Source of the DNA: Candidatus Poribacteria bacterium
GTDB taxonomy: Bacteria; Poribacteria; WGA-4E; WGA-3G
DNA: 45,588 nt
Reading direction: 5' to 3'
Assembly (NCBI GenBank): GCA_022822275.1
Contig: JAJEBZ010000037.1
Location: 1 to 45,588, forward strand
The notes below the pieces were generated by a model. The model saw only the letters and a program-made list of their open reading frames with translations, was not told the origin of the DNA and ran no database searches. Positions 34,547-42,600 of this stretch are shown here, piece after piece (the first letter of the stretch is position 1; each line of letters begins with the position of its first letter). The translations under genes were made by a program, and so were the position numbers.

Positions 34547-35947
34547 ATGACAAACAAACCCAACATCGTTTATCTCCTTGCAGATCAGATCCGTGCTTGT
34601 TCACTGCCTGTTTATGGTGAAAAGCAGATTGATACACCACACATTGATCGGCTTGCACAAGAAGGTACAGTTTTCTCTAACGCAATTGCCACTGCACCTG
34701 TCTGCACACCTTATCGTTCCATGCTGCTCACAGGACGACACCCACAGACAACTGGACATCTCATCAACTTCGTCAATACCCGACACGATGAGATCGGAAT
34801 CGGTGATGTATTCAGTCGAAACGGTTATCGCACCGCGTGGGTCGGTAAGTGGCATCTGCACACAAGGTCATTCCCAGAAATCGGTGGACGTGATTATGTG
34901 CCTGAAGGACGTGACCGACTCGGATTCCAACACTGGCGGGGTTACAACTTTCATACAGATTATTTCAACGGCACAGTGAATCTGAACAATTGGAGAAACG
35001 AAAGATGGAAAGGATATGAAACTGACGCATTAAATAGATATGCCTTTCAGTTTATGGATAACATGGACGATGATATGCCATTTTGTCTGTTTATCTCTCC
35101 GCATCAAGCGCACTCCACACCTTATGACTTTGCACCGCAGAAATACTATGACCGCCTCCCCGAAAAACTACAACTACCTGAAAACGTTCCAGATAGGCAG
35201 CGAGAACAATCACTAAAAATCTACCGACACTATCTTGCTATGGTCTTAGCAGTAGACGATATGTTAGGGGAGTTGATGGACTATCTTGAGAAGACAGAAC
35301 GTGTTGAAAACACATTATTCGTTTTCGGTTCTGACCACGGCACGCAAGGTGGAGCACAAGGTATCAATTTCTGGGCAAAGAGAGAACCTTACGAGGACTC
35401 CATCAAAGTGCCACTTATTATGCGTTTACCAGGTGTTTTTGAAGGTAACCGTCTATGTGATACACTTACTTCACCTGTTGACCTATTCCCATCACTCTGC
35501 AGTTTGTGTGATATTCAAATACCGCGTACTGTGGAGGGTTATGATTTATCGACCTCTTGGCGAGGAGTAGCGGATGCATTTAAACAGGAAGCTGTCCTGA
35601 CGATGAACTTCGGTTCTACTTATGACTACCTTGTTGATGGCAACGAGTGGCGCGGTGTCCGCACAAAAACCCATAGTTACGCACGGTGGCTTAACGGCAA
35701 GCGGATGCTATACGACATAGTAGCAGACCCGCTGCAAATGAACAACTTGATTGACGATCCAAACGCAAAAACATTAGCAGATGAAATGGAGAACACCCTC
35801 CAAAATCTTATGGATACTCGAAACGACAAACTTCAACCTGCCACAAGCTACACGGATTGGTATGACGCACAACGTCGTATTGTCCGTAACGCACACGGTC
35901 CCCTCGGCGACCCCGAAGATGAACCTGATTGGTCGCTATTGAAATGA
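34547..35947 (+). CDS. Type I sulfatase
   Basis: A 466-residue arylsulfatase-type enzyme that removes sulfate esters, probably from sulfated polysaccharides. The formylglycine site is Cys53 in VCTPYRSMLLTGR (CxPxR, the Cys type). Other motifs are GKWHLH, HQAHSTPYD and GSDHGTQGG. The first metal motif reads LADQ in place of the usual ADDQ. No signal peptide is visible, so it may act in the cytoplasm. An anaerobic or aerobic formylglycine-generating enzyme must be encoded elsewhere. The last 100 bases of the gene recur at 39078-39177. Confidence 0.9.
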   Translation: MTNKPNIVYLLADQIRACSLPVYGEKQIDTPHIDRLAQEGTVFSNAIATAPVCTPYRSMLLTGRHPQTTGHLINFVNTRHDEIGIGDVFSRNGYRTAWVGKWHLHTRSFPEIGGRDYVPEGRDRLGFQHWRGYNFHTDYFNGTVNLNNWRNERWKGYETDALNRYAFQFMDNMDDDMPFCLFISPHQAHSTPYDFAPQKYYDRLPEKLQLPENVPDRQREQSLKIYRHYLAMVLAVDDMLGELMDYLEKTERVENTLFVFGSDHGTQGGAQGINFWAKREPYEDSIKVPLIMRLPGVFEGNRLCDTLTSPVDLFPSLCSLCDIQIPRTVEGYDLSTSWRGVADAFKQEAVLTMNFGSTYDYLVDGNEWRGVRTKTHSYARWLNGKRMLYDIVADPLQMNNLIDDPNAKTLADEMENTLQNLMDTRNDKLQPATSYTDWYDAQRRIVRNAHGPLGDPEDEPDWSLLK

Positions 35948-35977
35948 TTGGCAATATCCCTTGAAATACGATATAAT
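35948..35977 (+). promoter_or_regulatory. Sigma70 promoter of the 75-residue protein/protease pair
   Basis: TTGGCA (35948-35953), an 18-base spacer and perfect TATAAT (35972-35977), 58 bases before the ATG at 36035. The -35 hexamer starts right after the sulfatase stop codon. Confidence 0.55.
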
Positions 35978-36034
35978 TTTATGGACTTTAGCAGGTACCG
36001 TGATATTGATATCTTCGCAAAGGAGGAAACATAA

Positions 36035-36262
36035 ATGTCAAACGAACGTATGACCTTTGAAGAGATGACTGAGAAATATCCTGATCAGTGGTTGTTTATC
36101 ATTGATTGTGAACACAGTGAAAATACTGAACTTTTGTCAGGGATTGTTTTTGCTCATAGTGAAGCGCGAGATGTTATTTATGAAGTCTCTGGACAATATA
36201 ATGGCAGTGCAGCGATTCGTTATACAGGTGAACTACCGGAAGGAATGCATTACTTACTGTAA
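36035..36262 (+). CDS. 75-residue DUF5678-like protein, protease-linked copy
   Basis: Paralogue of the gene at 34206 with the same length and layout: SNERMTFEEMTEKYPDQW, LFIIDCEHSENTELLSG, and the ending LPEGMHYLL. AAAGGAGG precedes the ATG. Its TAA overlaps the ATG of the aspartic protease gene by one base, so the two are coupled in translation. The small-acidic-protein plus retropepsin-like arrangement resembles a toxin-antitoxin or protease-inhibitor pair. That is inference. Confidence 0.75.
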   Translation: MSNERMTFEEMTEKYPDQWLFIIDCEHSENTELLSGIVFAHSEARDVIYEVSGQYNGSAAIRYTGELPEGMHYLL

Positions 36263-36660
36263 TGGGACATATTTCGTTTAATCCCTCACAAAGGTTAATC
36301 AGATTGCCGATCAAAGTTGAAAGTATCAATGGTGGCAAATACCGAGATTTGATTGTTGCTTTAGATACAGGATCATCGAACACCTCGATTCCAACAAAAA
36401 TTGCTTCAGATTTGGGATACGATCTCTCAAATCCAAAACAGGTAGTACTGCTTACCACAGGCAGCGGTATTTTACCTGCAAAAATCATAACCTTACGTAA
36501 ATTAACCGCAATTGGAGAATCTGTAAAAAATATTGATGTCGTATGCCACGACTTACCTTTTGGGTCAACTATTGATGGGGTATTAGGCTTAAATTTCTTA
36601 TCACATTTTGATCTAAACATTTCATTTTCCACTGGAACTATTGAACTCTACTCATACTAA
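36262..36660 (+). CDS. Retropepsin-like aspartic protease
   Basis: A 132-residue clan AA aspartic protease. The active-site motif is ALDTGSSNTSIP (Asp35-Thr-Gly), followed by the flap region (VVLLTTGSGI) and the late GVLGLNFLSHFDLNIS segment typical of the retroviral-like fold. Such single-domain proteases work as dimers. No signal peptide was seen, so it is cytosolic. It starts inside the stop codon of the 75-residue gene. Possible target: the partner protein or a cell protein under stress. Confidence 0.85.
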   Translation: MGHISFNPSQRLIRLPIKVESINGGKYRDLIVALDTGSSNTSIPTKIASDLGYDLSNPKQVVLLTTGSGILPAKIITLRKLTAIGESVKNIDVVCHDLPFGSTIDGVLGLNFLSHFDLNISFSTGTIELYSY

Positions 36661-36794
36661 CATAACGAAAACAATTCTCGAATAAAAACACTAACTTAAC
36701 TGACTTAACTCAAAGTATATTCAACCAACATAAACGGAGCAGACAACAAAAAACAGATAAACAGATTTGAAAATTAATTGGAGGAACAATTGCA

Positions 36795-38366
36795 GTGAGA
36801 ATTTTATCAATAATAGTGATAGTTTGTATCCTAATCAGTATAGGATGTAGCAATGAAAAATCGAATTACGATGCAGGCATAGCAGCTTATGAACGCGGAC
36901 ACTACGCAGTAGCTTTGTCCAATTTTGAGTCAAGAGCAATGGAAGGTGATCCTGTCGCGCAGTTCTGCCTTGGTTATATGTACAAACACGGTAAGGGCGT
37001 AAGGGCAAATGATGAAAAAGCGAAGGAATCCTATGAAAAGGCGGTAGATCAAGGTTATCCCCCCGCAATGAACAATCTTGCCCAAATGTATGATGATGGA
37101 TGGCTTGATTCTAAAGGCGAGGAAGTTGATCCAGATTTCAAGAAAGCTGAGGAATTGTGGGAACAAGCATCGAAAAAGGGTAATCCTATTGCACAAACCA
37201 ACCTCGGTTTCGTTTATTTGGCTTTATCTATTTTGCCGAATCTCGAAGAGTTCGAGGAACACTGGGGGTTTGAAAAAACTGATAGATTATTACGCCTTGA
37301 AAAAGCCGAGAAATTGTTGAAGGCAGCATCCCAAGAACTGCCTCGAGCGTTACACCTCCTTGGTGTAGTGTACCAGATAAAAGCTGATGAGGCAGCTAAC
37401 ACCGGAGACTTTGAATTAGCCAACGAATTGTATAAAATGCAGGAGAATTCATATAAAGCTGCAGATAACATTGCCGAAGCTAAAGAGAAAGCTGCGGGGA
37501 AAGAGGAAAAGGATATAAAAGGCTATGCGCCAGCACAAAACGATCTCGGATCAATGTACTACAACGGTGAGGGAGTAGCACAGGCTCTCACTGAAGATGC
37601 CAGATGGAAAGAAGCTTTTGATTGGTACGAAAAGGCAGCAGACCAAGATTTTGCTGCTTCACAAAGCTCTCTTGCCTTTATGTACTATCTTGGTCGTGGG
37701 GTGGACAAAAACCCTAAAAAAGCGATGGAACTATGGCAAAAGGCAGCAAAACAAAGATATGGACCCGCACAGAACGCACTAGCTATAATGTATAGAGAAT
37801 TAGCAAAGAACCCGACTTTGTTTAAACAGAACATCATAGATCGTTTTCTGGAGTATTCAAGAAAGGATGGTGAAAAGGATAAAAAGGTGACCGAACTGTA
37901 CCATGAAATGGCTTCACGGTGGTTTTTCCACGCAGCACAGCAAGGCGAAGCTATTGCACAAGTTAACCTCGGGCGAAATTTTGAGATGGGACGTTATGGC
38001 GTGCCTCAGGATGACTCGGAAGCATACTATTGGTACGGTTTAGCACTTAGATATCCGGACCCTTCTGACTCTCTGAATAGTGGAGAAATTATTTTAGGTG
38101 AAACACCTGTCGAGAACTTTGCTGACAAGGTAACTGAATGGCATGAAAGTGTTGGCAACCATCTTAATGAAGAACAAAAAAAAGAGATTCAAGGACGAGT
38201 TGATAACTGGAAACCTAAAGATGATTTCTATAAAACGGGCAAAACGGGCACAGGATTTTATATTCATAAAAACTACATTCTAACCAACGCGCATGTTGTA
38301 ACTAAAGATGATAAAATGAAGAATAAATACGACGAATTCCGTATTTATTCTTCATTTTATCATTGA
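36795..38366 (+). CDS. SEL1-repeat lipoprotein with start of a fused serine-protease domain (truncated by UGA)
   Basis: A 523-codon frame. The signal ends in a lipobox (LISIGC, Cys18), so it is probably a lipoprotein. SEL1-type TPR repeats follow: DPVAQFCLGYMYKHGKGV, YPPAMNNLAQMYDDG, YAPAQNDLGSMYYNGEGV and others, to about residue 430. A trypsin/DegP-like domain then begins: GTGFYIHKNYILTNAHVV with catalytic His500. The frame stops at TGA 38364-38366, directly after a 24-bp perfect inverted repeat. The rest of the protease lies in the same frame after the stop (next entry). GTG 36795 is used as start, with GGAGG 10 bases upstream. Confidence 0.8.
   Translation: MRILSIIVIVCILISIGCSNEKSNYDAGIAAYERGHYAVALSNFESRAMEGDPVAQFCLGYMYKHGKGVRANDEKAKESYEKAVDQGYPPAMNNLAQMYDDGWLDSKGEEVDPDFKKAEELWEQASKKGNPIAQTNLGFVYLALSILPNLEEFEEHWGFEKTDRLLRLEKAEKLLKAASQELPRALHLLGVVYQIKADEAANTGDFELANELYKMQENSYKAADNIAEAKEKAAGKEEKDIKGYAPAQNDLGSMYYNGEGVAQALTEDARWKEAFDWYEKAADQDFAASQSSLAFMYYLGRGVDKNPKKAMELWQKAAKQRYGPAQNALAIMYRELAKNPTLFKQNIIDRFLEYSRKDGEKDKKVTELYHEMASRWFFHAAQQGEAIAQVNLGRNFEMGRYGVPQDDSEAYYWYGLALRYPDPSDSLNSGEIILGETPVENFADKVTEWHESVGNHLNEEQKKEIQGRVDNWKPKDDFYKTGKTGTGFYIHKNYILTNAHVVTKDDKMKNKYDEFRIYSSFYH
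38308..38363. repeat. Perfect 24-bp inverted repeat inside the protease coding region
   Basis: Arms 38308-38331 and 38340-38363 are exact complements around an 8-base loop ACGAATTC. The right arm ends one base before the in-frame TGA. Both arms are AT-rich and code for charged residues (MKNKYDEFRIYSS). This is far longer than chance pairing in coding sequence. Confidence 0.9.
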
Positions 38367-38987
38367 CGCGTGGAATTGATTGCCTGGGATCCAGACATTG
38401 ACTTGGCACTTTTGTATGACGAACGTGGAAATACGAATACTGCAACGTTCAGAAACACTCCTATTTATATGGGAGAAGAAATAGTTTCGTTTGGATATCC
38501 ACTGAGCGTTTGGTTATCTTACGAGGGCAACCGCACAGAGGGTACTGTCAGCGGCCCCTTTGGAACGCTGGAAGGGAATCTTTATTCTGATCCCGAAAAT
38601 TACTTTCAACATACTGCACCAATCCAAAAGGGCAACAGTGGCGGTCCTATGTTTGATCTTATGGGGTATGTGGTTGGAGTCACCACATATAAGATAAAAA
38701 ATCAATATGCCCAAAACGTTAATTTCGCCATCAAATTTGATGTCATTAAAGAGTTTCTCCGAAAAAATGGTTTCAAAAAGGATTCAAAAAATTCTATTGA
38801 GAAAGAGAAAATTTACAAAGTTCTTGATATTTCAAAAAATAGTCTTTCCGACCAAGTGAATGTATCAGAGAAGGCTGAAAAATTTACGGTGCCCGTGTTA
38901 AGCTTCAAGAACAAAGATGAGAAAGTTTTTGAAACTGATTATGGCACTAAGGATATCGGAATTCATAATCTGAACGGTGAGCATTAG
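38367..38987 (+). pseudogene. Remainder of the serine-protease domain, cut off by in-frame UGA
   Basis: This continues the frame of the preceding gene without any shift. It supplies the other two triad residues: Asp in WDPDIDLALLY (codon 536 of the joined frame) and Ser in QKGNSGGPMF (codon 615). Together with His500 this makes a complete DegP/trypsin-like protease. A GTG at 38370 could act as a restart, but no ribosome site is visible before it (the upstream bases are the hairpin). Either the gene is broken by one nonsense change, or the UGA is read through. The last 60 residues are polar and of unknown role. Confidence 0.7.
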
Positions 38988-39077
38988 CGGAAATATTATC
39001 TGCCGCAACCGACCTGCCTATTTCTCAAACATTATGCGTTCGTTATGTGTGATTCGTTTGCGTGCTGTTCCCGTAAA

Positions 39078-39177
39078 CTACAGGGATTGGTATGACGCAC
39101 AACGTCGTATCGTCCGTAACGCACACGGTCCCCTCGGCGACCCCGAAGATGAACCTGATTGGTCGCTCTTGAAATGA
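39078..39177 (+). pseudogene. Duplicated 3' end of the sulfatase gene
   Basis: 100 bases match 35848-35947 with three differences, in the same frame, ending at the same TGA. They encode YRDWYDAQRRIVRNAH... to WSLLK, the exact sulfatase C terminus. Two of the three differences are silent. Upstream of 39078 there is no similarity to the sulfatase. This is a fragment of a second sulfatase copy whose body has been lost. Confidence 0.85.
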
Positions 39178-39235
39178 AGTGCCGACTATCAAAGTATAGT
39201 TACGACTTTCAATATAGAATGAATTATTTTCCTAC

Positions 39236-40138
39236 CTATTCCAAGCCCCACTGTTTTTTAGCTTCCTCGAAAGAGATTTTCTGTCCTCCTGTGTGAGATA
39301 TTGGATTTTTTCCGACCCATCGTTCATCAATAGGATGTTCAGCTGGTTGAAACCGGATATCACAACTGATACGCCACCGATCCGATAGATTCTTTGTTGA
39401 AGTGTGCATTGTGTGCATTGTGAAGACGATGATATCCCCCATTTCAAAATCCGCTGTCTGCCATTCTCCACCGTATTTTTCACTGATTGCCATTGGGTCG
39501 CGACCAAAATGACCGGGTGTACCATCCTTGTCAACATCAGTTTTTCCGTAAGTATCACGGACGGGGGCAAAACTGGGTAGGTTATGCGAACCGACAAGAA
39601 CTGTCAACGTACCCATTGTTGCAGGAACATCACCGAAAGGGATCCAACAGGTATGTAGTTGTTTTGATCCTCTCCCCATGTAGACGAAATCAAAATGTGG
39701 TCCTGACCAGCCCTCGGGGCGTACAAATCGAAGCCACTTGTAGTCAAAGGTGCGGGTATCCCCTCCAAAGAATTTTCGGAAAAAGGCAAAAAGCTCGTCT
39801 CCCTCCAAAACAGGCAAGACATCTGGGTGATGCGTAACATTTTGCGCTCCCATTGTCCGCCCCGGACTTCCAGAACCTGCGACAGCATCCATCATCTCTG
39901 TTCCCGATTTAAATACTTCATCTTTTCCGTGCTCTTTAGCATGTTCAAGAATAGCACGGCGTGCAGCAATAATTTTATCTTTGTCTATCAAGCCACGGAC
40001 GAGTAAATACCCATCTTCTGCTATTTGTTGATGCAGTCCTTCTGCTGATTCCAGCACTGCATTGCAATCCCGCAACACACCAAGGTGTGGTCCTGGAAAT
40101 GTAACTTCATGATCTCCTACAAAAACGGTTTCCGCCAT
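39236..40138 (-). CDS. Phytanoyl-CoA dioxygenase (PhyH) family protein
   Basis: A 300-residue Fe(II)/2-oxoglutarate-dependent oxygenase. The iron ligands are His148 and Asp150 in SGPHFDFVYMG, with the distal His in FTMHTMHTSTKN near 241-244, followed by RWRISCDIRFQP, whose Arg would bind 2-oxoglutarate. LHTCWIPFGDVPATMGTLTVLVGSH is typical of the family. GGAGGA precedes ATG 40138. Substrates of the bacterial members are diverse, so the target is unknown. Confidence 0.88.
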   Translation of the reverse strand: MAETVFVGDHEVTFPGPHLGVLRDCNAVLESAEGLHQQIAEDGYLLVRGLIDKDKIIAARRAILEHAKEHGKDEVFKSGTEMMDAVAGSGSPGRTMGAQNVTHHPDVLPVLEGDELFAFFRKFFGGDTRTFDYKWLRFVRPEGWSGPHFDFVYMGRGSKQLHTCWIPFGDVPATMGTLTVLVGSHNLPSFAPVRDTYGKTDVDKDGTPGHFGRDPMAISEKYGGEWQTADFEMGDIIVFTMHTMHTSTKNLSDRWRISCDIRFQPAEHPIDERWVGKNPISHTGGQKISFEEAKKQWGLE

Positions 40139-40325
40139 TGTGTTCCTCCGATTTTATTGTGTGTAACTTTTTTGTGCAACAATATATTAGCAAAATCCAA
40201 AAATTGATACAATAAGATTATAGGGGTGAGGTGTGTAAAGTTTTTGGACACTATATATTTTTGTTCGTTTTTTTGCGCTGCTTAAATAGAATTATGCATG
40301 CAATTTTCGTTATCTCAGACTCTCC

Positions 40326-40369
40326 AAAACATACCACGTGGTATGAAATAACATACCGTGGTATGTTTT
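40326..40369 (+). repeat. Conserved double CATACC palindrome inside B2
   Basis: The same 44 bases as at 7337-7380, with no difference seen: CATACCACGTGGTATG, six bases, CATACCGTGGTATG, with pairing AAAA/TTTT flanks. Confidence 0.6.
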
Positions 40370-40378
40370 GGAAATTGG

Positions 40379-40418
40379 CTTTTAGTCCAGTCGTAGTATG
40401 GGCTGAAAGGCTTTTTTT
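40379..40418 (+). terminator. Terminator-like hairpin with T run inside B2
   Basis: CTTTTAGTCC/GGGCTGAAAG stem followed two bases later by seven T, as in B1 at 7390. Stem and loop are unchanged between copies although the tail differs. Confidence 0.4.
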
Positions 40419-40615
40419 CGAAAACACAATTTTTTTTCTGAGTTTTTTGTATTTCTGTTTTTTATTTGGTTTTTGGTTTTGCATAACGTTCTCGTTGTGT
40501 GCTTATTTTTTATATATATTATAAGTGATTTTTAATGTGTTTTGTAGTTTTTTGGGTGTCTGTTTATTGGGATTTCCAATATATATCCAATGGGTTTGGG
40601 GTAAGGGTGAATCAT

Positions 40616-40968
40616 ACCAAATTAACGGGATTTATTTTGTTTTGTTGGCTATAAGTGCGGTTAGGAAACCGCACCATAGGCATCAATTTAGTGTATACTT
40701 TAATATGATTTGACCTGTTCTTGTGTAGCACAAACTTTTAGTTTGTGCACCCGTGTACCGCAAACTAAAAGTTTGCGGTACAAAGAAAGTTCCGTGATTT
40801 TATAAATCCGATAATCCTGATTCAGACACGCCTGGTGCGCGGCGAAAGCGCGCCTACAAGGAAGCAAAATGTCTTAAATTGACGCTTATGAGTATGTCAG
40901 AATACGCGTATGGTATTCTGAATTGGTTAGGAAACCTCACCTACCGAGACGGATCGCGTTAATTTGGT
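40616..40968 (+). mobile_element. Family E element E1, inserted into B2
   Basis: 353 bp with ends ACCAAATTAACGGGAT and, from the right, ACCAAATTAACGCGAT. It is flanked by a perfect 5-bp duplication ATCAT (40611-40615 and 40969-40973). B1 has a single ATCAT at the matching place (7819-7823) and continues without the insert, so it is the empty site. Inside are the hairpin GTGCGGTTAGGAAACCGCAC, a REP-like pair (40728-40782) and a GCGCGC hairpin. Confidence 0.75.
40728..40782. repeat. Paired REP-like hairpins inside E1
   Basis: AGCACAAACT/AGTTTGTGC followed by CCGCAAACT/AGTTTGCGG, the same two-hairpin layout as after groL (11813-11869), with a different short linker. Confidence 0.6.
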
Positions 40969-41072
40969 ATCATACGTGCTTCAGACAAAAACTTTACACA
41001 TCCGTAGTAGTACAGTAGTTGACAAACTTTAGGAATTGTGGAAAACTTAAGAAAAAATATAGAAAGGATGTA

Positions 41073-42173
41073 ATGAATATGGCAGAATATGAAGATAAAG
41101 GTTCTCAAATTCGTGTGACGAACCTTGAAGCGTTTCCAATGGGTGCAAAAGCATACGTCAAGATTGAAACCAACATGGATGTTACGGGTTGGGGTGAGAT
41201 CAACAATATGGAGACAAATGTCACTTGTGAATTGGCGCGTTCTCTTTCGCAAATGATTATAGGAGAAAACCCTACACGTATTGAACATCACTGGCAAAGG
41301 ATGTTTCGATCGCATCGTAATATACGTGGTGGTGGCTTGATGGTGCATACGATCTCTGCAATTGATATGGCACTGTGGGATATTGCGGGGAAACTTTGGG
41401 GTGTCCCTGTGTATCGCTTGTTAGGAGGTCCCTGTCGGGATAAGATTTGGAAATATCCGAGCCCAAAAGCAATAAAGACTGGACCAGGGGGTTCAAAACC
41501 GTTCGCTGGTACACCCGATGAAATTGCAAATATGGTGCAACGCGTGCATGATACGCGTGAAAAAGTCGGAACTGATGGTGCGGTAATGTTTGACGCGCAT
41601 AGCTGCCTGCCACCTCCTATACTAAAACAATTTGCAGGACACTTGAAATCTGATGATCTTCTGTTTCTTGAGGAAGCGTGGGTGCCAGGTAACATAGAAG
41701 TGATGCGTAAAATACGTGAATTCGTACCTGTTCCTTTGGCTACCGGAGAACGTGACCGCACAATATGGGAGGTGCGGGAAATTCTTGAAGCACAAGTGAT
41801 TGACATTCTCCAACCAGATGTTGGGCATGGGGGTGGTATCACACAGGTCAAGAAGGTCGCTGCACTGGCGGAGGCACATCACGTACCAATAGCACCACAT
41901 TGCACAATGTCTTATCTTGGTCTAACTGCAAGTTTTCATCTATCCGCTTCCGTGCCTTTTTTCCTCATTCATGAAGGGTATGACAACGTCCTACCAGCTG
42001 GGGTCGCACATAAGACATGGGAAATGGATGCAGATGGTTACGTTTCGCTACCTGAGGGCCCTGGATTAGGTGTAGATGTTGATGAGGCGAAGGTCATTGA
42101 AGTCAGTAGTGCAGGTAGAGGGTTTAGTTGGCCTAATAGTCGTTTAACTGACGGTTCTGTTGCCGATTATTAG
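41073..42173 (+). CDS. Mandelate racemase/muconate-lactonizing type enolase-superfamily enzyme
   Basis: A 366-residue enolase-superfamily protein, likely an acid-sugar dehydratase. The three metal ligands are in place and regularly spaced: Asp174 (VMFDAHS), Glu200 (FLEEAW) and Glu226 (TGERD). The catalytic His276 is in IAPHC, and QPDVGHGGGITQ is typical of the D-galactonate dehydratase-like branch. Substrate identity cannot be read from sequence. The start is ATG 41073 or 41079, both after AAAGGA; the frame is open to 41019 but without a site. A neighbouring role in sugar-acid catabolism fits the FAH-family and Gfo/Idh/MocA genes. Confidence 0.88.
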   Translation: MNMAEYEDKGSQIRVTNLEAFPMGAKAYVKIETNMDVTGWGEINNMETNVTCELARSLSQMIIGENPTRIEHHWQRMFRSHRNIRGGGLMVHTISAIDMALWDIAGKLWGVPVYRLLGGPCRDKIWKYPSPKAIKTGPGGSKPFAGTPDEIANMVQRVHDTREKVGTDGAVMFDAHSCLPPPILKQFAGHLKSDDLLFLEEAWVPGNIEVMRKIREFVPVPLATGERDRTIWEVREILEAQVIDILQPDVGHGGGITQVKKVAALAEAHHVPIAPHCTMSYLGLTASFHLSASVPFFLIHEGYDNVLPAGVAHKTWEMDADGYVSLPEGPGLGVDVDEAKVIEVSSAGRGFSWPNSRLTDGSVADY

Positions 42174-42183
42174 TGCTTTCACA

Positions 42184-42594
42184 CTATTCACCTAACAACT
42201 CAATTCTATATTCATCAACAATAGATGCCAATACGGTATCAGGGATAGTTTCTAACTGCGCTGCTAATTCTTCTTCAACATTGACCATCATACTGTGGTC
42301 AAAAGTTTCGCGTTCAGCACAAGGATCAAATGTTGTGTTGTGTCTGTCAAGCATTTTAACTAAACGTGCTGGTGTCAACCCCTCTGAGATACCGTGCAAA
42401 CCCCAGGCGGTACCGCGGTACCCTTTTTCATAATCTCCACCGAGATGTTTTTGGAGGATTGTTTCCCTTTCAGTTCCCTGTGCATGACTTTGATCGAGTT
42501 CTGCTGCAGCAGCAATTGCATGTGGATCCAATTCTATTTGGAATGCCGTTGATGCGTCTGCGGCTGCAACAGCGTAGATTTTATACATTTTCAT
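42184..42594 (-). CDS. Hypothetical protein of 136 residues
   Basis: An unknown protein: IYAVAAADASTAFQIELDPHAIAAAAEL, then GGDYEKGYRGTAWGLHGISEGLTPARLVKML and an acidic C-terminal helix. There is no signal peptide or cysteine cluster. GAGGT precedes ATG 42594. It begins 6 bases after the nnrDE stop codon, so the two are almost certainly co-transcribed, and it ends 10 bases from the convergent enolase-family gene. Confidence 0.65.
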   Translation of the reverse strand: MKMYKIYAVAAADASTAFQIELDPHAIAAAAELDQSHAQGTERETILQKHLGGDYEKGYRGTAWGLHGISEGLTPARLVKMLDRHNTTFDPCAERETFDHSMMVNVEEELAAQLETIPDTVLASIVDEYRIELLGE

Positions 42595-42600
42595 TTTACC

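Larger units (their letters stand above)
40230..41003 (+). mobile_element. Family B non-coding element, copy B2 (interrupted by E1)
   Basis: 774 bp with ends GGTGTGTAAAGTTTTTG and, from the right, GGATGTGTAAAGTTTTTG. The left 380 bases match B1 closely, and the region around 40510-40525 is the uninterrupted form of the C1 insertion site. Element E1 (40616-40968) is inserted near the right end. It holds the same double palindrome and terminator-like hairpin as B1. No protein is credible. Confidence 0.75.

Noticed and set aside
38364-38366. Selenocysteine decoding of the UGA.
   Set aside because: A bacterial SECIS element lies just downstream of the UGA; here the hairpin is upstream, and the site aligns with an ordinary surface position of the protease.
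38977-39177. An intact small gene ending in the sulfatase C terminus.
   Set aside because: The first half has no family resemblance and no ribosome site; the second half is a near-exact copy of another gene's 3' end, so it is a fragment.
41288-41851. A 187-codon minus-strand frame inside the enolase-superfamily gene.
   Set aside because: The plus-strand gene has all metal ligands in place; the opposite frame has no recognisable motif.
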